DNA of 64,000 nt, taken from NCBI GenBank assembly GCA_009777735.1, contig WRLF01000005.1:95586-159585 (forward strand). Reading direction: 5' to 3'. Below, one piece after another: positions 27,047-36,091 of this stretch. This DNA is from Treponema sp. (lineage in GTDB: Bacteria; Spirochaetota; Spirochaetia; Treponematales; Breznakiellaceae). Under the pieces are notes generated by a model, which searched no databases, was not told where the DNA came from, and worked only from the letters and a program-made list of their open reading frames with translations. Every line of letters starts with the position of its first letter. Within the stretch, counting starts at the first letter, position 1. Made by a program: the position numbers and the translations under genes.

Positions 27047-28345
27047 ATGAAAAAGGTATATAGCAAAATTGAATCCATTACCGGCAGCGTTATTACCGTC
27101 CGGGCAGAGGGTATCCGTTACGGGGATCTTGCTGAAGTAGATACGGTATTCGGTACATCGCTTGCCGAGGTAAACCGGCTGCACGATGACCTTGTCTCTC
27201 TCCAGGTATTTGCCGGAGGGCGGGGTATTTCTACCGGTGATACAGTCCGATTTTTGGGTCGGCCCATGCAGGTGCCGTTTTCCGAAAACCTCATGGGCAG
27301 GGTTTTTTCCGGCTCCGGCAAACCACGTGACAAAGGACCGGCACTGCACGACAATATGATCCCCATCGGCGGTCCGTCGGTCAATCCTTCCGAGCGTATC
27401 ATCCCCCGTAAAATGATCCGCACCGGTATCCCCATGATTGACCTCTTTAACACTCTTGTTGTATCTCAGAAACTGCCGATCTTTTCGGTATCCGGTGAGC
27501 CGTACAACGAATTGCTCGCCCGTATTGCCATGCAGGCCGAGGTTGATGTTATTATTCTGGGCGGTATGGGTCTTAAATACGACGATTATCTAATTTTCAA
27601 GGATACTCTGGAAAACGCCGGCGCGCTTGCCCGAACAGTCATGTTCATGCATACCGCAAGCGATCCCACCGTTGAATGTCTTATGATCCCCGATATGTCT
27701 CTTGCCGTCGCCGAGCAATTTGCCCTGCAAGGCAAGGACGTACTGGTACTTCTGACCGACATGACAAACTTTGCCGACGCAATGAAGGAAATCTCTATCA
27801 TCCAGGAGCAGGTTCCGTCAAACCGTGGATATCCGGGTGACCTGTATAGCCAGCTTGCCAGCCGTTATGAAAAGGCAGTTGACTTTGAAGGCGCCGGTTC
27901 CATAACCGTTTTGGGCGTAACTACCATGCCCGGCGATGACGTAACCCATCCTGTGCCTGACAACACCGGCTATATCACCGAAGGCCAATATTACCTTAAA
28001 AACGGTCGTATTGAGCCTTTCGGTTCGCTCAGCCGCCTCAAACAGTTGGTTAACGGAAAAACCCGCGCCGACCACCGCGCCTTAATGGACGGTATGATTA
28101 AGCTTTACTCCGCCTTCAGGGACACCCTGGAGAAAAAGGCAATGGGTTTTACCATGTCTGCCTGGGACGAAAAGCTCCTCAAATACGGCGCTCAGTTTGA
28201 AAACAAGATGATGGATCTTTCGGTTAATATCCCCCTGGAAAAAGCTCTTGACCTTGGCTGGGAAATTTTGGCCGATTGTTTCAACCCTGAAGATACCGGT
28301 CTGCGAACCGAATTGATCAGCAAATTCTGGCCGAAAAAGGATTAG
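27047..28345 (+). CDS. atpB: V-type ATP synthase subunit B
   Basis: Non-catalytic partner of subunit A in the hexameric head. It has the ATPase fold and the family features [15 protein letters not shown] (about 139-153, a degenerate P-loop), [17 protein letters not shown] and [14 protein letters not shown]. 432 residues, slightly shorter than many B subunits. GGGAG precedes the ATG by 5 nt. Lies between A and D in the operon. Confidence 0.95.
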   Translation: MKKVYSKIESITGSVITVRAEGIRYGDLAEVDTVFGTSLAEVNRLHDDLVSLQVFAGGRGISTGDTVRFLGRPMQVPFSENLMGRVFSGSGKPRDKGPALHDNMIPIGGPSVNPSERIIPRKMIRTGIPMIDLFNTLVVSQKLPIFSVSGEPYNELLARIAMQAEVDVIILGGMGLKYDDYLIFKDTLENAGALARTVMFMHTASDPTVECLMIPDMSLAVAEQFALQGKDVLVLLTDMTNFADAMKEISIIQEQVPSNRGYPGDLYSQLASRYEKAVDFEGAGSITVLGVTTMPGDDVTHPVPDNTGYITEGQYYLKNGRIEPFGSLSRLKQLVNGKTRADHRALMDGMIKLYSAFRDTLEKKAMGFTMSAWDEKLLKYGAQFENKMMDLSVNIPLEKALDLGWEILADCFNPEDTGLRTELISKFWPKKD

Positions 28346-28354
28346 GGGGCGCCG

Positions 28355-28957
28355 GTGGCGAAAATCAGGCTCACAAAAAATGAGCTCAAAAAGCAAAAAG
28401 ATTCCCTTAAAATGTTCCAGCGTTATCTACCTACGCTGATGCTCAAAAAACAGCAGTTACAGGGAGAAATACGGTTAACAGAACTACGGTTAAAGGAACT
28501 GCAAAACCAAAAAGAATTGCTTAATGAATCTTTTAAAATATGGATTGGTGTATTTGGCGAGGTTAATTTTTTTACACCCGATCTTGTAAAAATCACCAGC
28601 CTGAGAACCGGTCAGGGTAATATCGCCGGTGTTCCCATACCTGTTTTTGAAGGCGCCGATTTTCTTACCGCACCGTATGATCTTGTCCGCATGCCTCTGT
28701 GGATTGACGCTGCTGTAGAGAATATGAAAAAAGTTCTCCTGCTCGATCTGGAAGCCGAGATTGTCGAAGAGCAGCGTAAGCGGCTGGCTCATGAATTGCG
28801 AATAACTACCCAGCGGGTTAACCTGTTTGAAAAAATCAAAATTCCCGAAACGAGAGATAATATAAAAAAAATACAGGTATATCTGGGCGATCAGCAGACT
28901 GCGGCCGTAGTACGGGGAAAGATCGCCAAATCCGGACTTGAAAAGGCGGCGAGGTAA
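28355..28957 (+). CDS. atpD: V-type ATP synthase subunit D
   Basis: Central rotor-shaft subunit. Almost all helical, with the typical N-terminal coiled coil (R-L-T-K-N-E-L-K-K-Q-K, then L-K-K-Q-Q-L-Q-G-E-I-R) and a second C-terminal helix (Q-R-V-N-L-F-E-K-I-K-I-P) that pairs with it. 200 residues, normal. GTG start with a GGGGG site just upstream. Turns inside the A3B3 head; no F subunit gene is present beside it. Confidence 0.92.
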   Translation: MAKIRLTKNELKKQKDSLKMFQRYLPTLMLKKQQLQGEIRLTELRLKELQNQKELLNESFKIWIGVFGEVNFFTPDLVKITSLRTGQGNIAGVPIPVFEGADFLTAPYDLVRMPLWIDAAVENMKKVLLLDLEAEIVEEQRKRLAHELRITTQRVNLFEKIKIPETRDNIKKIQVYLGDQQTAAVVRGKIAKSGLEKAAR

Positions 28958-28960
28958 TTA

Positions 28961-30895
28961 ATGATTGTACCGATGAAGAAAGTATGCCTTGTAGTGCAGG
29001 ATAAGCAACAGCATTATGCGCTAACCAAACTCCGTGAAGTCGGTGTAATGCATATTGAAGTAACTAAAACCGCTTCTGAAGGGTTTACCCATATTCTGGA
29101 ACGAAAAGCACAGATAGAAAATGCCATAAACCTGATAATGCCATTTAAGGTTTCCGATAAAAAACCCGCCGGACTTCAGAAAAAAGCGGATCAGGATCGT
29201 CGGATGGATACAGGCCCCCGCAGGGGACGCCGTACTTCTGACAAAATGGGGATTGAGGAAATTGAACCATACTCTGTTGATGCGGTTAATGCGCCGGAGC
29301 GGCCGGATCTTTCAAAATTGTTAAACAGTTTTGGAAATGAACGCAAGGAACTTGAAGAAAAACTTGTGTATTTAACCAGGGAATACGGGCGCATTGAGCC
29401 GTGGGGTGAATTCAACCCCAATGATGCGGCGGAACTGGCAGAAAAGGGAGTGCGGTTTTTCTTCTATGAACTTACCCCGGATATATTTTCCGCCATTCCC
29501 GAAGATACCCGTTATGTAACAGTCAGCAAGGGAAAAAACACTGTACGTCTTATGGTTTTTGATAATGAAATTCCCAATATTGCTCCCTTCCGGCTTCCGG
29601 AACAATCCCTTTCTCGGATTGGAACCGAGTTATGTACACTCAAAGAGCAAATTGACTCATTGAATGAAAAAATAAAGAATTTTGCAAACCGCCGTTCAGT
29701 GCTGGAAAGGGAAATGGCGGATATTAACAGGGAAATCAACTTTGAAACAGTCAGGTCAGAACTGGATAAAATTGACGACATACCGGCTGAATTTGATATT
29801 TCCCGTATATCCGGTTTTGTACCTGCTGACGATATTGGTAAACTTAAGGCCGCCGCTGCAGAACACCAATGGGCGTTTGTTGCGGATGATCCGAAGCAGG
29901 ATGATATTGTTCCTACAAAGCTAAAAAATAATAAATTGGTTAACCTCTTAAATCCGATTACGGGCTTTTTGGGAATCCTGCCCGGTTATAACGAGGTTGA
30001 TATTTCAGCGTGGTTCCTCCTGTTCTTCTGTATATTCTTTGCCATGATATTTGGTGATGCCGCTTATGGGATTATTTTTACTCTTATTGCTTTATTGGGG
30101 ATAATAAAAACCGCGAAAAAAGGGGTTCCCCAGGCTTTGCAGTTGCTTCTTTTGCTGGGTGTGTTTAATGCGGCATGGGGTGTGCTTACCTGTTCATGGT
30201 TTGGAGTTGACATTGAAAAAGTACCGCAGTTCCTTCAAAGGCTTTCGCTGTCGTATATATCTGAAGCAAAAACCGATGAGTTAATAGTTGCCCAAAACCT
30301 GCAAATTTTCTGTTTTTCACTTGCGTTGATTCATTTATCCATTGCCCGGATTAAAAGCTTTTTTATTAATATCAGATCTCTCAGAGCACTGGCCGATCTT
30401 GGCAATATAGGGATGCTGGCGGGGATGTACAATGTGGTGTTATTCCTGGTAGTAAGCAATGATACCCGGGTTATCCCCTTGCTGCAGGTTTCCATATACC
30501 TTCTTGCGGGCGGTTTTTTTCTGAGTTTTGTTTTCGCATCATATGAAGGAAGCATAGGGCGGTCTATCCTGTCCAGTTTCAAGAATATTATATCGGTAGT
30601 TTTGGGTATTACCAATATTTTTTCCGATATTATGTCCTATATCAGGCTGTGGGCTGTCGGGCTTGCCGGCGCATCAATCGCTTCTACGATCAATACCATG
30701 GCTGGCCCCATGCTGGGTAATTTTCTGATCTTTGCAGGCGTTATTCTTTTAATATTTGGGCACGGGCTTAATATTATTCTCAATGTATTATCAGTAGTGG
30801 TTCACGGAGTGCGCCTGAATACTCTTGAGTTTTCGGGCCATGTAGGTTTGACCTGGTCAGGTACTCCTTATCAGCCATTTGCGGATAAAAGGTAG
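28961..30895 (+). CDS. atpI: V-type ATP synthase membrane subunit I (a-type)
   Basis: Stator membrane subunit that forms the ion half-channels. The N-terminal half (to about residue 340) is cytoplasmic and helical, starting IVPMKKVCLVVQDKQQHYALTKLREVGVMH as in all I/a subunits; a basic linker (about 65-100, R-R-G-R-R-T-S-D-K) is variable. The C-terminal half has about seven helices with FGDAAYG and the essential Arg in SDIMSYIRLWAVGLAGASIA (about 557-576). 644 residues. GAGGT ribosome site; 3 nt after atpD. Confidence 0.94.
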   Translation: MIVPMKKVCLVVQDKQQHYALTKLREVGVMHIEVTKTASEGFTHILERKAQIENAINLIMPFKVSDKKPAGLQKKADQDRRMDTGPRRGRRTSDKMGIEEIEPYSVDAVNAPERPDLSKLLNSFGNERKELEEKLVYLTREYGRIEPWGEFNPNDAAELAEKGVRFFFYELTPDIFSAIPEDTRYVTVSKGKNTVRLMVFDNEIPNIAPFRLPEQSLSRIGTELCTLKEQIDSLNEKIKNFANRRSVLEREMADINREINFETVRSELDKIDDIPAEFDISRISGFVPADDIGKLKAAAAEHQWAFVADDPKQDDIVPTKLKNNKLVNLLNPITGFLGILPGYNEVDISAWFLLFFCIFFAMIFGDAAYGIIFTLIALLGIIKTAKKGVPQALQLLLLLGVFNAAWGVLTCSWFGVDIEKVPQFLQRLSLSYISEAKTDELIVAQNLQIFCFSLALIHLSIARIKSFFINIRSLRALADLGNIGMLAGMYNVVLFLVVSNDTRVIPLLQVSIYLLAGGFFLSFVFASYEGSIGRSILSSFKNIISVVLGITNIFSDIMSYIRLWAVGLAGASIASTINTMAGPMLGNFLIFAGVILLIFGHGLNIILNVLSVVVHGVRLNTLEFSGHVGLTWSGTPYQPFADKR

Positions 30896-30946
30896 TTAAA
30901 TGAAACATAAAAATAAAACTGCATTCTTATGCAAGAGGAGCAAAGT

Positions 30947-31381
30947 ATGAATTTTGGATTTTTAGGCGCCGGCTTGGTAATGGGCATCGCGGCTGTCGGA
31001 TCTGCCCTCGGTATTGGTTATGCCGGGCAAGCAACAATTGGCGCATGGAAAAAATGTTATGCCGCCAATAAAGCCGCTCCCATGATGCTTGTGGCTTTTG
31101 CCGGTGCGCCTTTGACCCAGACCTTTTACGGTTTTATTCTGATGGGTCAGATGTTTACCGCCGCAGCCGCTAACCCGGATCGCGGTTGGCTGTATATTGG
31201 TTACGGTCTTGCCTCAGGTTTTGCTATGGCATTTTCCGCTATTGTTCAGGGAAAAGTAGGCGCTGCCGCCGCTGATGCCCAGGGTGAAACAGGCAAAGGT
31301 TTTGCCCAGTACATTTCTATTGTAGGTATCGCAGAAACTGTTGCCCTCTTTGCAATGGTTTTGACGATGATCAGTCTGTAG
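30947..31381 (+). CDS. atpK: V-type ATP synthase rotor-ring subunit K
   Basis: Ion-carrying ring subunit: 144 residues, four helices in two hairpins. The ion site shows T57, Q58 in P-L-T-Q-T-F-Y-G, Q101 in AIVQGKVGAA and E130 in GIAETVALF. Only the second hairpin keeps the acidic residue, as in duplicated V-type rings. T, Q, Q and E correspond to T64, Q65, Q110 and E139 of the Na+-pumping Enterococcus hirae NtpK, suggesting Na+ coupling. Start moved to ATG 30947, because AGAGGAG sits 6 nt before it; the earlier in-frame ATG at 30929 has no site. Last gene of the operon. Confidence 0.94.
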   Translation: MNFGFLGAGLVMGIAAVGSALGIGYAGQATIGAWKKCYAANKAAPMMLVAFAGAPLTQTFYGFILMGQMFTAAAANPDRGWLYIGYGLASGFAMAFSAIVQGKVGAAAADAQGETGKGFAQYISIVGIAETVALFAMVLTMISL

Positions 31382-31393
31382 GAAGAAGTACAA

Positions 31394-31518
31394 GTGAGAA
31401 AGGAGAAGTGAGAAAGGAGAAGTGTTGGTGTACGCAGTCTGTCCGATAGTAAACCGGATCAGTTAGCTAAGCACATTCTTTAACTTTTCACTTTTCCCTC
31501 TTCACTTTTCACTTACTT
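31394..31518. repeat. Inverted heptamer arrays flanking a 42-bp core element (copy A)
   Basis: Left arm: GTGAGAA/AGGAGAA alternating, four units (31394-31421). Right arm: CTTTTCA-type units, five copies (31484-31518), roughly the reverse complement of the left. Between them lies a 42-bp core (31434-31475) that recurs at 60747-60788 with 36 of 42 identical bases, all six differences being transitions. The whole lies just behind the V-ATPase operon. The following stretch to 31665 holds two more heptamers (31541-31554) and an 8-bp inverted repeat (31536-31543 / 31570-31577) but no gene. Confidence 0.8.
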
Positions 31519-31665
31519 TTTTCACAGCGAGAGTAAAGTGGTTAGGAGTTAGTATATCTGTAAATCGTGAACCACTTGATGGCAAATACATAAAGCCCAC
31601 AAACAACACCACTCCTCACTCGCTCATCCCCCGAACCCCAGCAGTCAAACTTCGTTCCCCGATCA

Positions 31666-32073
31666 ACCGGCTACCGCCTGCCGAGCGAAGCGCAGTGGGA
31701 GTACGCCGCGCGGGCAGGGACAACAACAGCGTTTAACAACGGAACCGAAGACTGGGAAGAAACCGCCCTTGAAGGAATAGGCTGGTTCAGTTTTAACAGC
31801 GGCAGCATGACTCATGAGGTAGGAAAAAAAGCCGCCAATACGTGGGGTTTACATGACATGCACGGCAATGTGTTTGAATGGTGTTGGGACTGGTTTGGAA
31901 CCTATCCAAGTAACGCTCAGACCGACCCTCTTGGCGCGTCTTCGGGGTCTATCCGCGTGGGGCGCGGCGGGGGCTGGGGCAATTCGGCTCAGGTCGCCCG
32001 TTCCGCGTACCGGGGCCTCGTCAATCCGTTTGACCGGTACAACGGCTTGGGTTTCCGCCTCCTGCGCCCCTAG
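31666..32073 (+). pseudogene. C-terminal fragment of an FGE-sulfatase (SUMF1-like) domain protein
   Basis: Reads TGYRLPSEAQWEYAARAG, then G-L-H-D-M-H-G-N-V-F-E-W-C-W-D-W and ends R-S-A-Y-R-G-L...G-L-G-F-R-L-L-R-P, the C-terminal half of a formylglycine-generating-enzyme-like domain. The N-terminal half and start are missing: upstream of 31666 the frame loses similarity and hits a stop near 31590, next to the repeat element. An ATG at 31807 could give an 88-residue product, but that would not fold as the domain. Interpreted as a gene remnant truncated by rearrangement at the repeat; such domains are often multicopy in treponemes. Confidence 0.75.
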
Positions 32074-32090
32074 TGTTCTGTAAAAGACAA

Positions 32091-32240
32091 TTAGCATAAC
32101 ACAACCTTGGCTTTTTCGATGGAACTTTTGATTTCATCAAAGGTTTTAGTCCATACAAATTTTCTTCCTGAATTATTCCAAGGGATTATGTAATCAGTTA
32201 ACGCTTTTTCCTTGTCTTCCAGCCGAAAGTTTAGTATCTT
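32091..32240 (-). pseudogene. IS630-family transposase C-terminal remnant
   Basis: The minus frame reads ...K-A-L-T-D-Y-I-I-P-W-N-N-S then R-K-F-V-W-T-K-T-F-D-E-I-K-S-S-I-E-K-A, the typical end of IS630-type transposases (a 'PFxWTKTxdeI' tail). The DDE catalytic parts are absent and no terminal inverted repeats were found, so only the last 45 or so codons survive. It abuts the FGE fragment (convergent), supporting past insertion and decay here. Confidence 0.65.
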
Positions 32241-32257
32241 ATATGCAGGAGGATTCA

Positions 32258-32917
32258 ATGGCAGAACAAGCAATGGTACACACTCTAAGCCTTGAGAACC
32301 TGCCTACCTTTGAGCAGTTCTGGGCATCGTTTTTGGAAAGCAGACGAGAGTTCGACCGGCGAATGCAGGAATTACGGGAACTATCACAGGAAACCGCTAT
32401 AGCAATGAAGGAAACTGACCGGCGATTGAAAAAAACTGAGAAACTGGTCAAGGACAACGGAAAACACATTGGCGGGTTGCATAACAGCTTTGGCGAACTG
32501 GCAGAACATCTAGTTGCACCGGGTATTGCAAAGCGTTTTAACAAAATTGGGTTTCATTTCGACTGCATCGCAGGTAAAGGCCTGCAAATATATGAAAAAG
32601 GGAAAATAAAAGCAGAAATAGATATACTGCTTGAAAACAGTGATTATATAATAGCGGTGGAAGTAAAAGGCAAAGTTCAGGTAAAGTATGGCAAGGATAA
32701 TGAGCATGATGATATAACCCATCATATTCAGCGGCTGAATATACTGAGGGAACATCGCCAGGAAGATAAGCGAAAAATCCTGGGAGCAATAGCCGGTGCA
32801 ATATTCGGCCCCGACGCCAGGGAAGCTGCTATACAAGCAGGCTTTTTTGTATTGGAACAGTCCGGCGACACTATGAAAATGGATATGCCCGAAGGGTTTA
32901 GACCGAAGGAATGGTAG
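32258..32917 (+). CDS. Coiled-coil PD-(D/E)XK nuclease-like protein
   Basis: 219 residues. The first 70 are a charged coiled coil; the rest fits the PD-(D/E)XK fold: helix Glu E80 in FGELAEHLV, then E-I-D-I-L-L (D122) and the I-I-A-V-E-V-K strand (E135, K137). This resembles the DUF3782-type nuclease-like proteins that are abundant and often multicopy in cyanobacteria and treponemes; their role is not known. Start at ATG 32258, which has AGGAGG 5 nt upstream; the ATG at 32243 has none. The gene sits directly beside IS and FGE remnants, so it may have arrived with mobile DNA. Confidence 0.75.
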   Translation: MAEQAMVHTLSLENLPTFEQFWASFLESRREFDRRMQELRELSQETAIAMKETDRRLKKTEKLVKDNGKHIGGLHNSFGELAEHLVAPGIAKRFNKIGFHFDCIAGKGLQIYEKGKIKAEIDILLENSDYIIAVEVKGKVQVKYGKDNEHDDITHHIQRLNILREHRQEDKRKILGAIAGAIFGPDAREAAIQAGFFVLEQSGDTMKMDMPEGFRPKEW

Positions 32918-33001
32918 AGCCGGTCATCTTCGAATCACTGGGTATTTTTCATGCGGCCTCTGTGCCTTCGTGCCTCTGTGTGATAGTATTCAAATAACAT
33001 A

Positions 33002-34120
33002 ATGGAAACCATAAAAATAGGCGGTTTCGCACACATAAAAGCTGTCACTATCGGCGGGGATTCGCCGGTGACTGTTCAAACCATGTGGAAGGAACCGCTT
33101 TCCCATGACGATCTGACGGCAGCAGCGCAACGGATTGAAGCGCTTTCAAAGATGGGCTGCGCTCTCGTGCGTTTTGCCGTTCCCAATCTACCCGCCGCAC
33201 AGACATTAGGCCGTCTCGCCGGTCTTGTTTCCATGCCTTTAGCGGCGGATATTCACTTTGATCATACCATTGCCCTGCGCTGTCTGGATTATCCCATAGC
33301 AAAAATACGCATAAACCCGGGAAATATCGGTCACCGGGATAAAGTTCGGGCCGTGCTGGAAAAAGCCTCAGAAAAGGGTGTGCCCATCCGAATCGGGGTA
33401 AATGCCGGCAGCCTGCCGCAGGATCTCCGGCAGCATCCTGCAGCCGAGGCTCTTGTAGAAACTGCACTGCGTGAATTGGCTGTTTTTGACGAATTTGGCT
33501 TTGAAAATGTACTAATATCAATGAAAGCGAGCGGAATTGCCGATACTATAAGAGCTAACAGAATTCTTGCACAACGGGTTAATGTGCCACTGCATATCGG
33601 CATTACCGAAGCGGGGCCTTTGGTTGCCGGCGTTGCCAGAAGCAGCGCTGCTTTAAGCCAGTTGCTTGCTGAAGGCATAGGCGACACGATACGTGTGTCC
33701 CTGAGCGATAGCATGGAGCAGGAAATCATCGCGGCACGGGAGATTTGCAGTGCAGCGGCCGAACTTGCCTCCCTTGAAGGCAGAAGAGCGGACAGGTTCG
33801 CCATTGGTAGCGGTGCCAACGGCACCGCTACCAATGGCGTGCGGATTGTTTCATGTCCCCGCTGCGGCAGGTACGGTTTTGACACTCACGGCTTTACCAG
33901 CCGCTGGATGACCCGCTTGTACGCACTGGAGAAGAATATAACCGTTGCCATTATGGGCTGCGAAGTGAACGGCCCGGAAGAAGCCCGGCATGCCGACTTG
34001 GGCATTACCGGCACAGGCAAAACGGTGTTGATTTTCCGGTACGGAACCGTTGTACGGACTGTTTCCATAGAAGAAGCGGATGATGCATTTGCGGAAGAAC
34101 TTGAGCTTGTTCAACTTTAG
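33002..34120 (+). CDS. ispG: 4-hydroxy-3-methylbut-2-enyl diphosphate synthase (IspG/GcpE)
   Basis: Penultimate enzyme of the MEP isoprenoid pathway; reductively opens MEcPP using a [4Fe-4S] cluster. TIM barrel 1 to about 255 (starts I-G-G...S-P-V-T-V-Q-T-M, with A-D-I-H-F-D and K-I-R-I-N-P-G-N-I-G), then the cluster domain with C285, C288, C320 and E327 as ligands (SCPRCGR, GCEVNGPEEARHAD). The 372 residues are close to the usual bacterial length. The linker between domains (residues 266-280, GSGANGTATNG) is encoded by a 19-bp perfect palindrome, see the separate entry. No strong ribosome site before the ATG. The following lipoprotein gene starts after 24 nt. Confidence 0.95.
   Translation: METIKIGGFAHIKAVTIGGDSPVTVQTMWKEPLSHDDLTAAAQRIEALSKMGCALVRFAVPNLPAAQTLGRLAGLVSMPLAADIHFDHTIALRCLDYPIAKIRINPGNIGHRDKVRAVLEKASEKGVPIRIGVNAGSLPQDLRQHPAAEALVETALRELAVFDEFGFENVLISMKASGIADTIRANRILAQRVNVPLHIGITEAGPLVAGVARSSAALSQLLAEGIGDTIRVSLSDSMEQEIIAAREICSAAAELASLEGRRADRFAIGSGANGTATNGVRIVSCPRCGRYGFDTHGFTSRWMTRLYALEKNITVAIMGCEVNGPEEARHADLGITGTGKTVLIFRYGTVVRTVSIEEADDAFAEELELVQL
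33799..33839 (+). repeat. 19-bp perfect palindrome inside ispG
   Basis: Left arm 33799-33817 (CGCCATTGGTAGCGGTGCC), 3-nt loop AAC, right arm 33821-33839 its exact reverse complement. It is in frame and encodes the Gly/Asn/Thr-rich linker between the barrel and the iron-sulfur domain. This looks like an inserted palindromic element rather than conserved protein sequence. Confidence 0.9.
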
Positions 34121-34144
34121 GGACAAACTCACTGGGAGAAAAAA

Positions 34145-35413
34145 ATGAAAAAATTGCTGGTTGTTGTATTTCTCATATTGGTAATTCTGGGGTGCAGCAA
34201 TGCTGAAAGAGACGGCAGGCTTTTAGAAAGTGATCGTGAGCCTCAACCGGATTCCGGTTCTGCATTTGCTCAAATGCAGAATGCCTGGTGGCATACACTT
34301 GAACGTGGAAAGGTTATGTTCAGACAGGGTGATTACGGCAGCGCTCTGCTTACCTTTGATGATGCCAGGCGGCAGCGCAGGGCTATATACGAAAGGAAAG
34401 AAAGAAGTTTTATCGAATTTCTTTCTTTGGGAGAAGTCCGTCGTTTGGGAGATGATCTTAACTGGATAGATTGGTACATTCAGGAACGGCAATTCACCGT
34501 TGCTGCCGATGTGCTTAATGATCTGTACTACCACATTCCCAGGGATACATTAAGAAATTCTGCCACTGAAGCGCTTACCGCACTGGGTTCCCTCAAGGAT
34601 TACCCTGAGGCTGAGTATTGGATTGGCGAAACTTATTATATACAGGGTGAACTGACACTGGCTCTCAACCAATTCCAAAAAGCATATGATCTGCGGCATC
34701 TTCTGGAAAATCCCGGATTCGCATCGGATCTGTTATTTAAAATTGCCGCTATTCGCCAAATTCGGCAAGAATACAATGAGATGGAGAGGGTTTTGCTCGC
34801 CATTCTGAGCAATGACATCCTATGGTCGGGAAGTCCGGCTACCGTACCCGCCTCTCAGCCGGTGCAGGCTTCCCAGACTCAATCACCGGAACAGCAAGCC
34901 CGGAACACATTTACCGTACAGGCAATGACCCGCACCCTGGAAAATAACGGTATTAACCGTTTCATCAATCAGTTTCGTTATAGTTATAATGAAAGCGTTC
35001 AGGCGCACAGGATCCTTGGCGAATACTACTTTTTTACCGGCAGACATGCCCGTGCGCAGGAACACCTGATGTTTGCTTTTCTCATTCAGAATACGGTTAT
35101 TATTGACGAACTTAACCACAGAAGATTTGATTTTTCCACCACTACGGTTGAAGGAGAAAGCCGTGAGTTGACGTTAGAAGTTATCGCGGATGAAATCAGC
35201 CGGGACGTTGTTTTTTCGCATTACGCCGAAAATAACGAATACTTTAAAACAGCATACTACCTTGGAACGAGTTTATTTGCTACCGGAAGAATTGCCCCCG
35301 CACGGGAGATATGGAATTTTCTCGCAGCACAGGATCAGGCCGGCGAATGGCAGGGGCGTGCACAATCGCAGCTCATATCCCCCCGTGTAGAACGGGGGCT
35401 TGAAATGCCGTAG
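34145..35413 (+). CDS. TPR-type lipoprotein
   Basis: Signal peptide with lipobox V-I-L-G-C (Cys 17). The 422-residue body is helical with several tetratricopeptide-like pairs: A-W-W-H-T-L-E-R-G-K-V-M-F-R-Q-G-D-Y-G-S-A (about 47-67), Y-W-I-G-E-T-Y-Y-I-Q-G-E-L-T-L-A-L-N-Q-F-Q (about 159-179) and A-H-R-I-L-G-E-Y-Y-F-F-T-G-R. A Pro/Gln/Ser linker (about 235-260) separates two halves. Such proteins scaffold envelope complexes in spirochaetes. GGGAGA ribosome site; 24 nt after ispG, so may be cotranscribed. Specific role unknown. Confidence 0.75.
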   Translation: MKKLLVVVFLILVILGCSNAERDGRLLESDREPQPDSGSAFAQMQNAWWHTLERGKVMFRQGDYGSALLTFDDARRQRRAIYERKERSFIEFLSLGEVRRLGDDLNWIDWYIQERQFTVAADVLNDLYYHIPRDTLRNSATEALTALGSLKDYPEAEYWIGETYYIQGELTLALNQFQKAYDLRHLLENPGFASDLLFKIAAIRQIRQEYNEMERVLLAILSNDILWSGSPATVPASQPVQASQTQSPEQQARNTFTVQAMTRTLENNGINRFINQFRYSYNESVQAHRILGEYYFFTGRHARAQEHLMFAFLIQNTVIIDELNHRRFDFSTTTVEGESRELTLEVIADEISRDVVFSHYAENNEYFKTAYYLGTSLFATGRIAPAREIWNFLAAQDQAGEWQGRAQSQLISPRVERGLEMP

Positions 35414-35436
35414 CTGAAAAAATATGTCTGTTACCG

Positions 35437-35466
35437 TTGACAACTCATTTCCCGGCATGACATAAT
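35437..35466 (+). promoter_or_regulatory. Promoter of rnfE-rnfA
   Basis: Perfect TTGACA (35437-35442), 18-nt spacer, CATAAT (35461-35466), 13 nt before the rnfE ATG. The expected start site leaves a leader of only about 6 nt and there is no ribosome site. Confidence 0.65.
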
Positions 35467-35479
35467 AAAACAACCGAAA

Positions 35480-36091
35480 ATGAAGTACTCTGCGCTCCTC
35501 AAAAGGGGCCTCATTGACGAAAACCCCGTGTTTGTACAGCTTTTGGCGCTGTGCCCCCTTCTCGCAGTTACAACCTCAGCTACAAATGCCATAGCCATGG
35601 GGCTTGCAACAACCGCTGTAATGGTGTGCGCCAGCTCCATCATTTCACTCTTGCGAAAGCTTATTCCCAATGAGGTACGTATTGCAGCCTTTATTGTTAT
35701 CGTCGCGGGTTTTGTAACCATTCTACAGCTGGTAATGGAAGCCTGGGTACCTCCGTCCATAAATAACTCGCTTGGTATATTTATACCGCTTATTGTGGTA
35801 AACTGTATCGTTTTTGCACGAATAGAGGTATGCGCTTCAAAAAATAAGATTCTCCCTTCAGCATTTGATGCCATGAGTATGGGGCTCGGTTTTACTATCG
35901 GCCTTTTGACAATGGGCATAATCCGGGAATTCCTGGGCAGCGGTTCAATCTTCGGTTTTACAGTGCTGGCATACCCGTCTGTACATATGCTTATTATGGT
36001 TATGGCACCCGGAGGGTTTTTTACCCTGGGGACAATTATCATGATAATCAAATATTTCAGATCAAACAGACAGGAGGCGCAAAACCGGTGA
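35480..36091 (+). CDS. rnfE: Rnf/Rsx-type electron transport subunit E
   Basis: 203 residues, about six membrane helices, with N-P-V-F-V-Q-L-L-A-L-C-P-L-L-A-V-T-T (about 15-32) and NCIVFARIEVCASKN (about 111-125), the Cys-bearing RnfE/NqrD signatures. Together with RnfA it forms the intramembrane iron-sulfur site of the ferredoxin:NAD+ Rnf complex (or of Nqr), which pumps Na+ or H+. Only E and A are encoded here; the usual neighbours B, C, D and G are absent on both sides. Own promoter; 4-nt overlap with rnfA. Confidence 0.9.
   Translation: MKYSALLKRGLIDENPVFVQLLALCPLLAVTTSATNAIAMGLATTAVMVCASSIISLLRKLIPNEVRIAAFIVIVAGFVTILQLVMEAWVPPSINNSLGIFIPLIVVNCIVFARIEVCASKNKILPSAFDAMSMGLGFTIGLLTMGIIREFLGSGSIFGFTVLAYPSVHMLIMVMAPGGFFTLGTIIMIIKYFRSNRQEAQNR

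Noticed and set aside
31807..32073. Intact 88-residue FGE-like gene
   Set aside because: The open frame is homologous well upstream of this ATG, so it is the tail of a truncated gene rather than a short gene.
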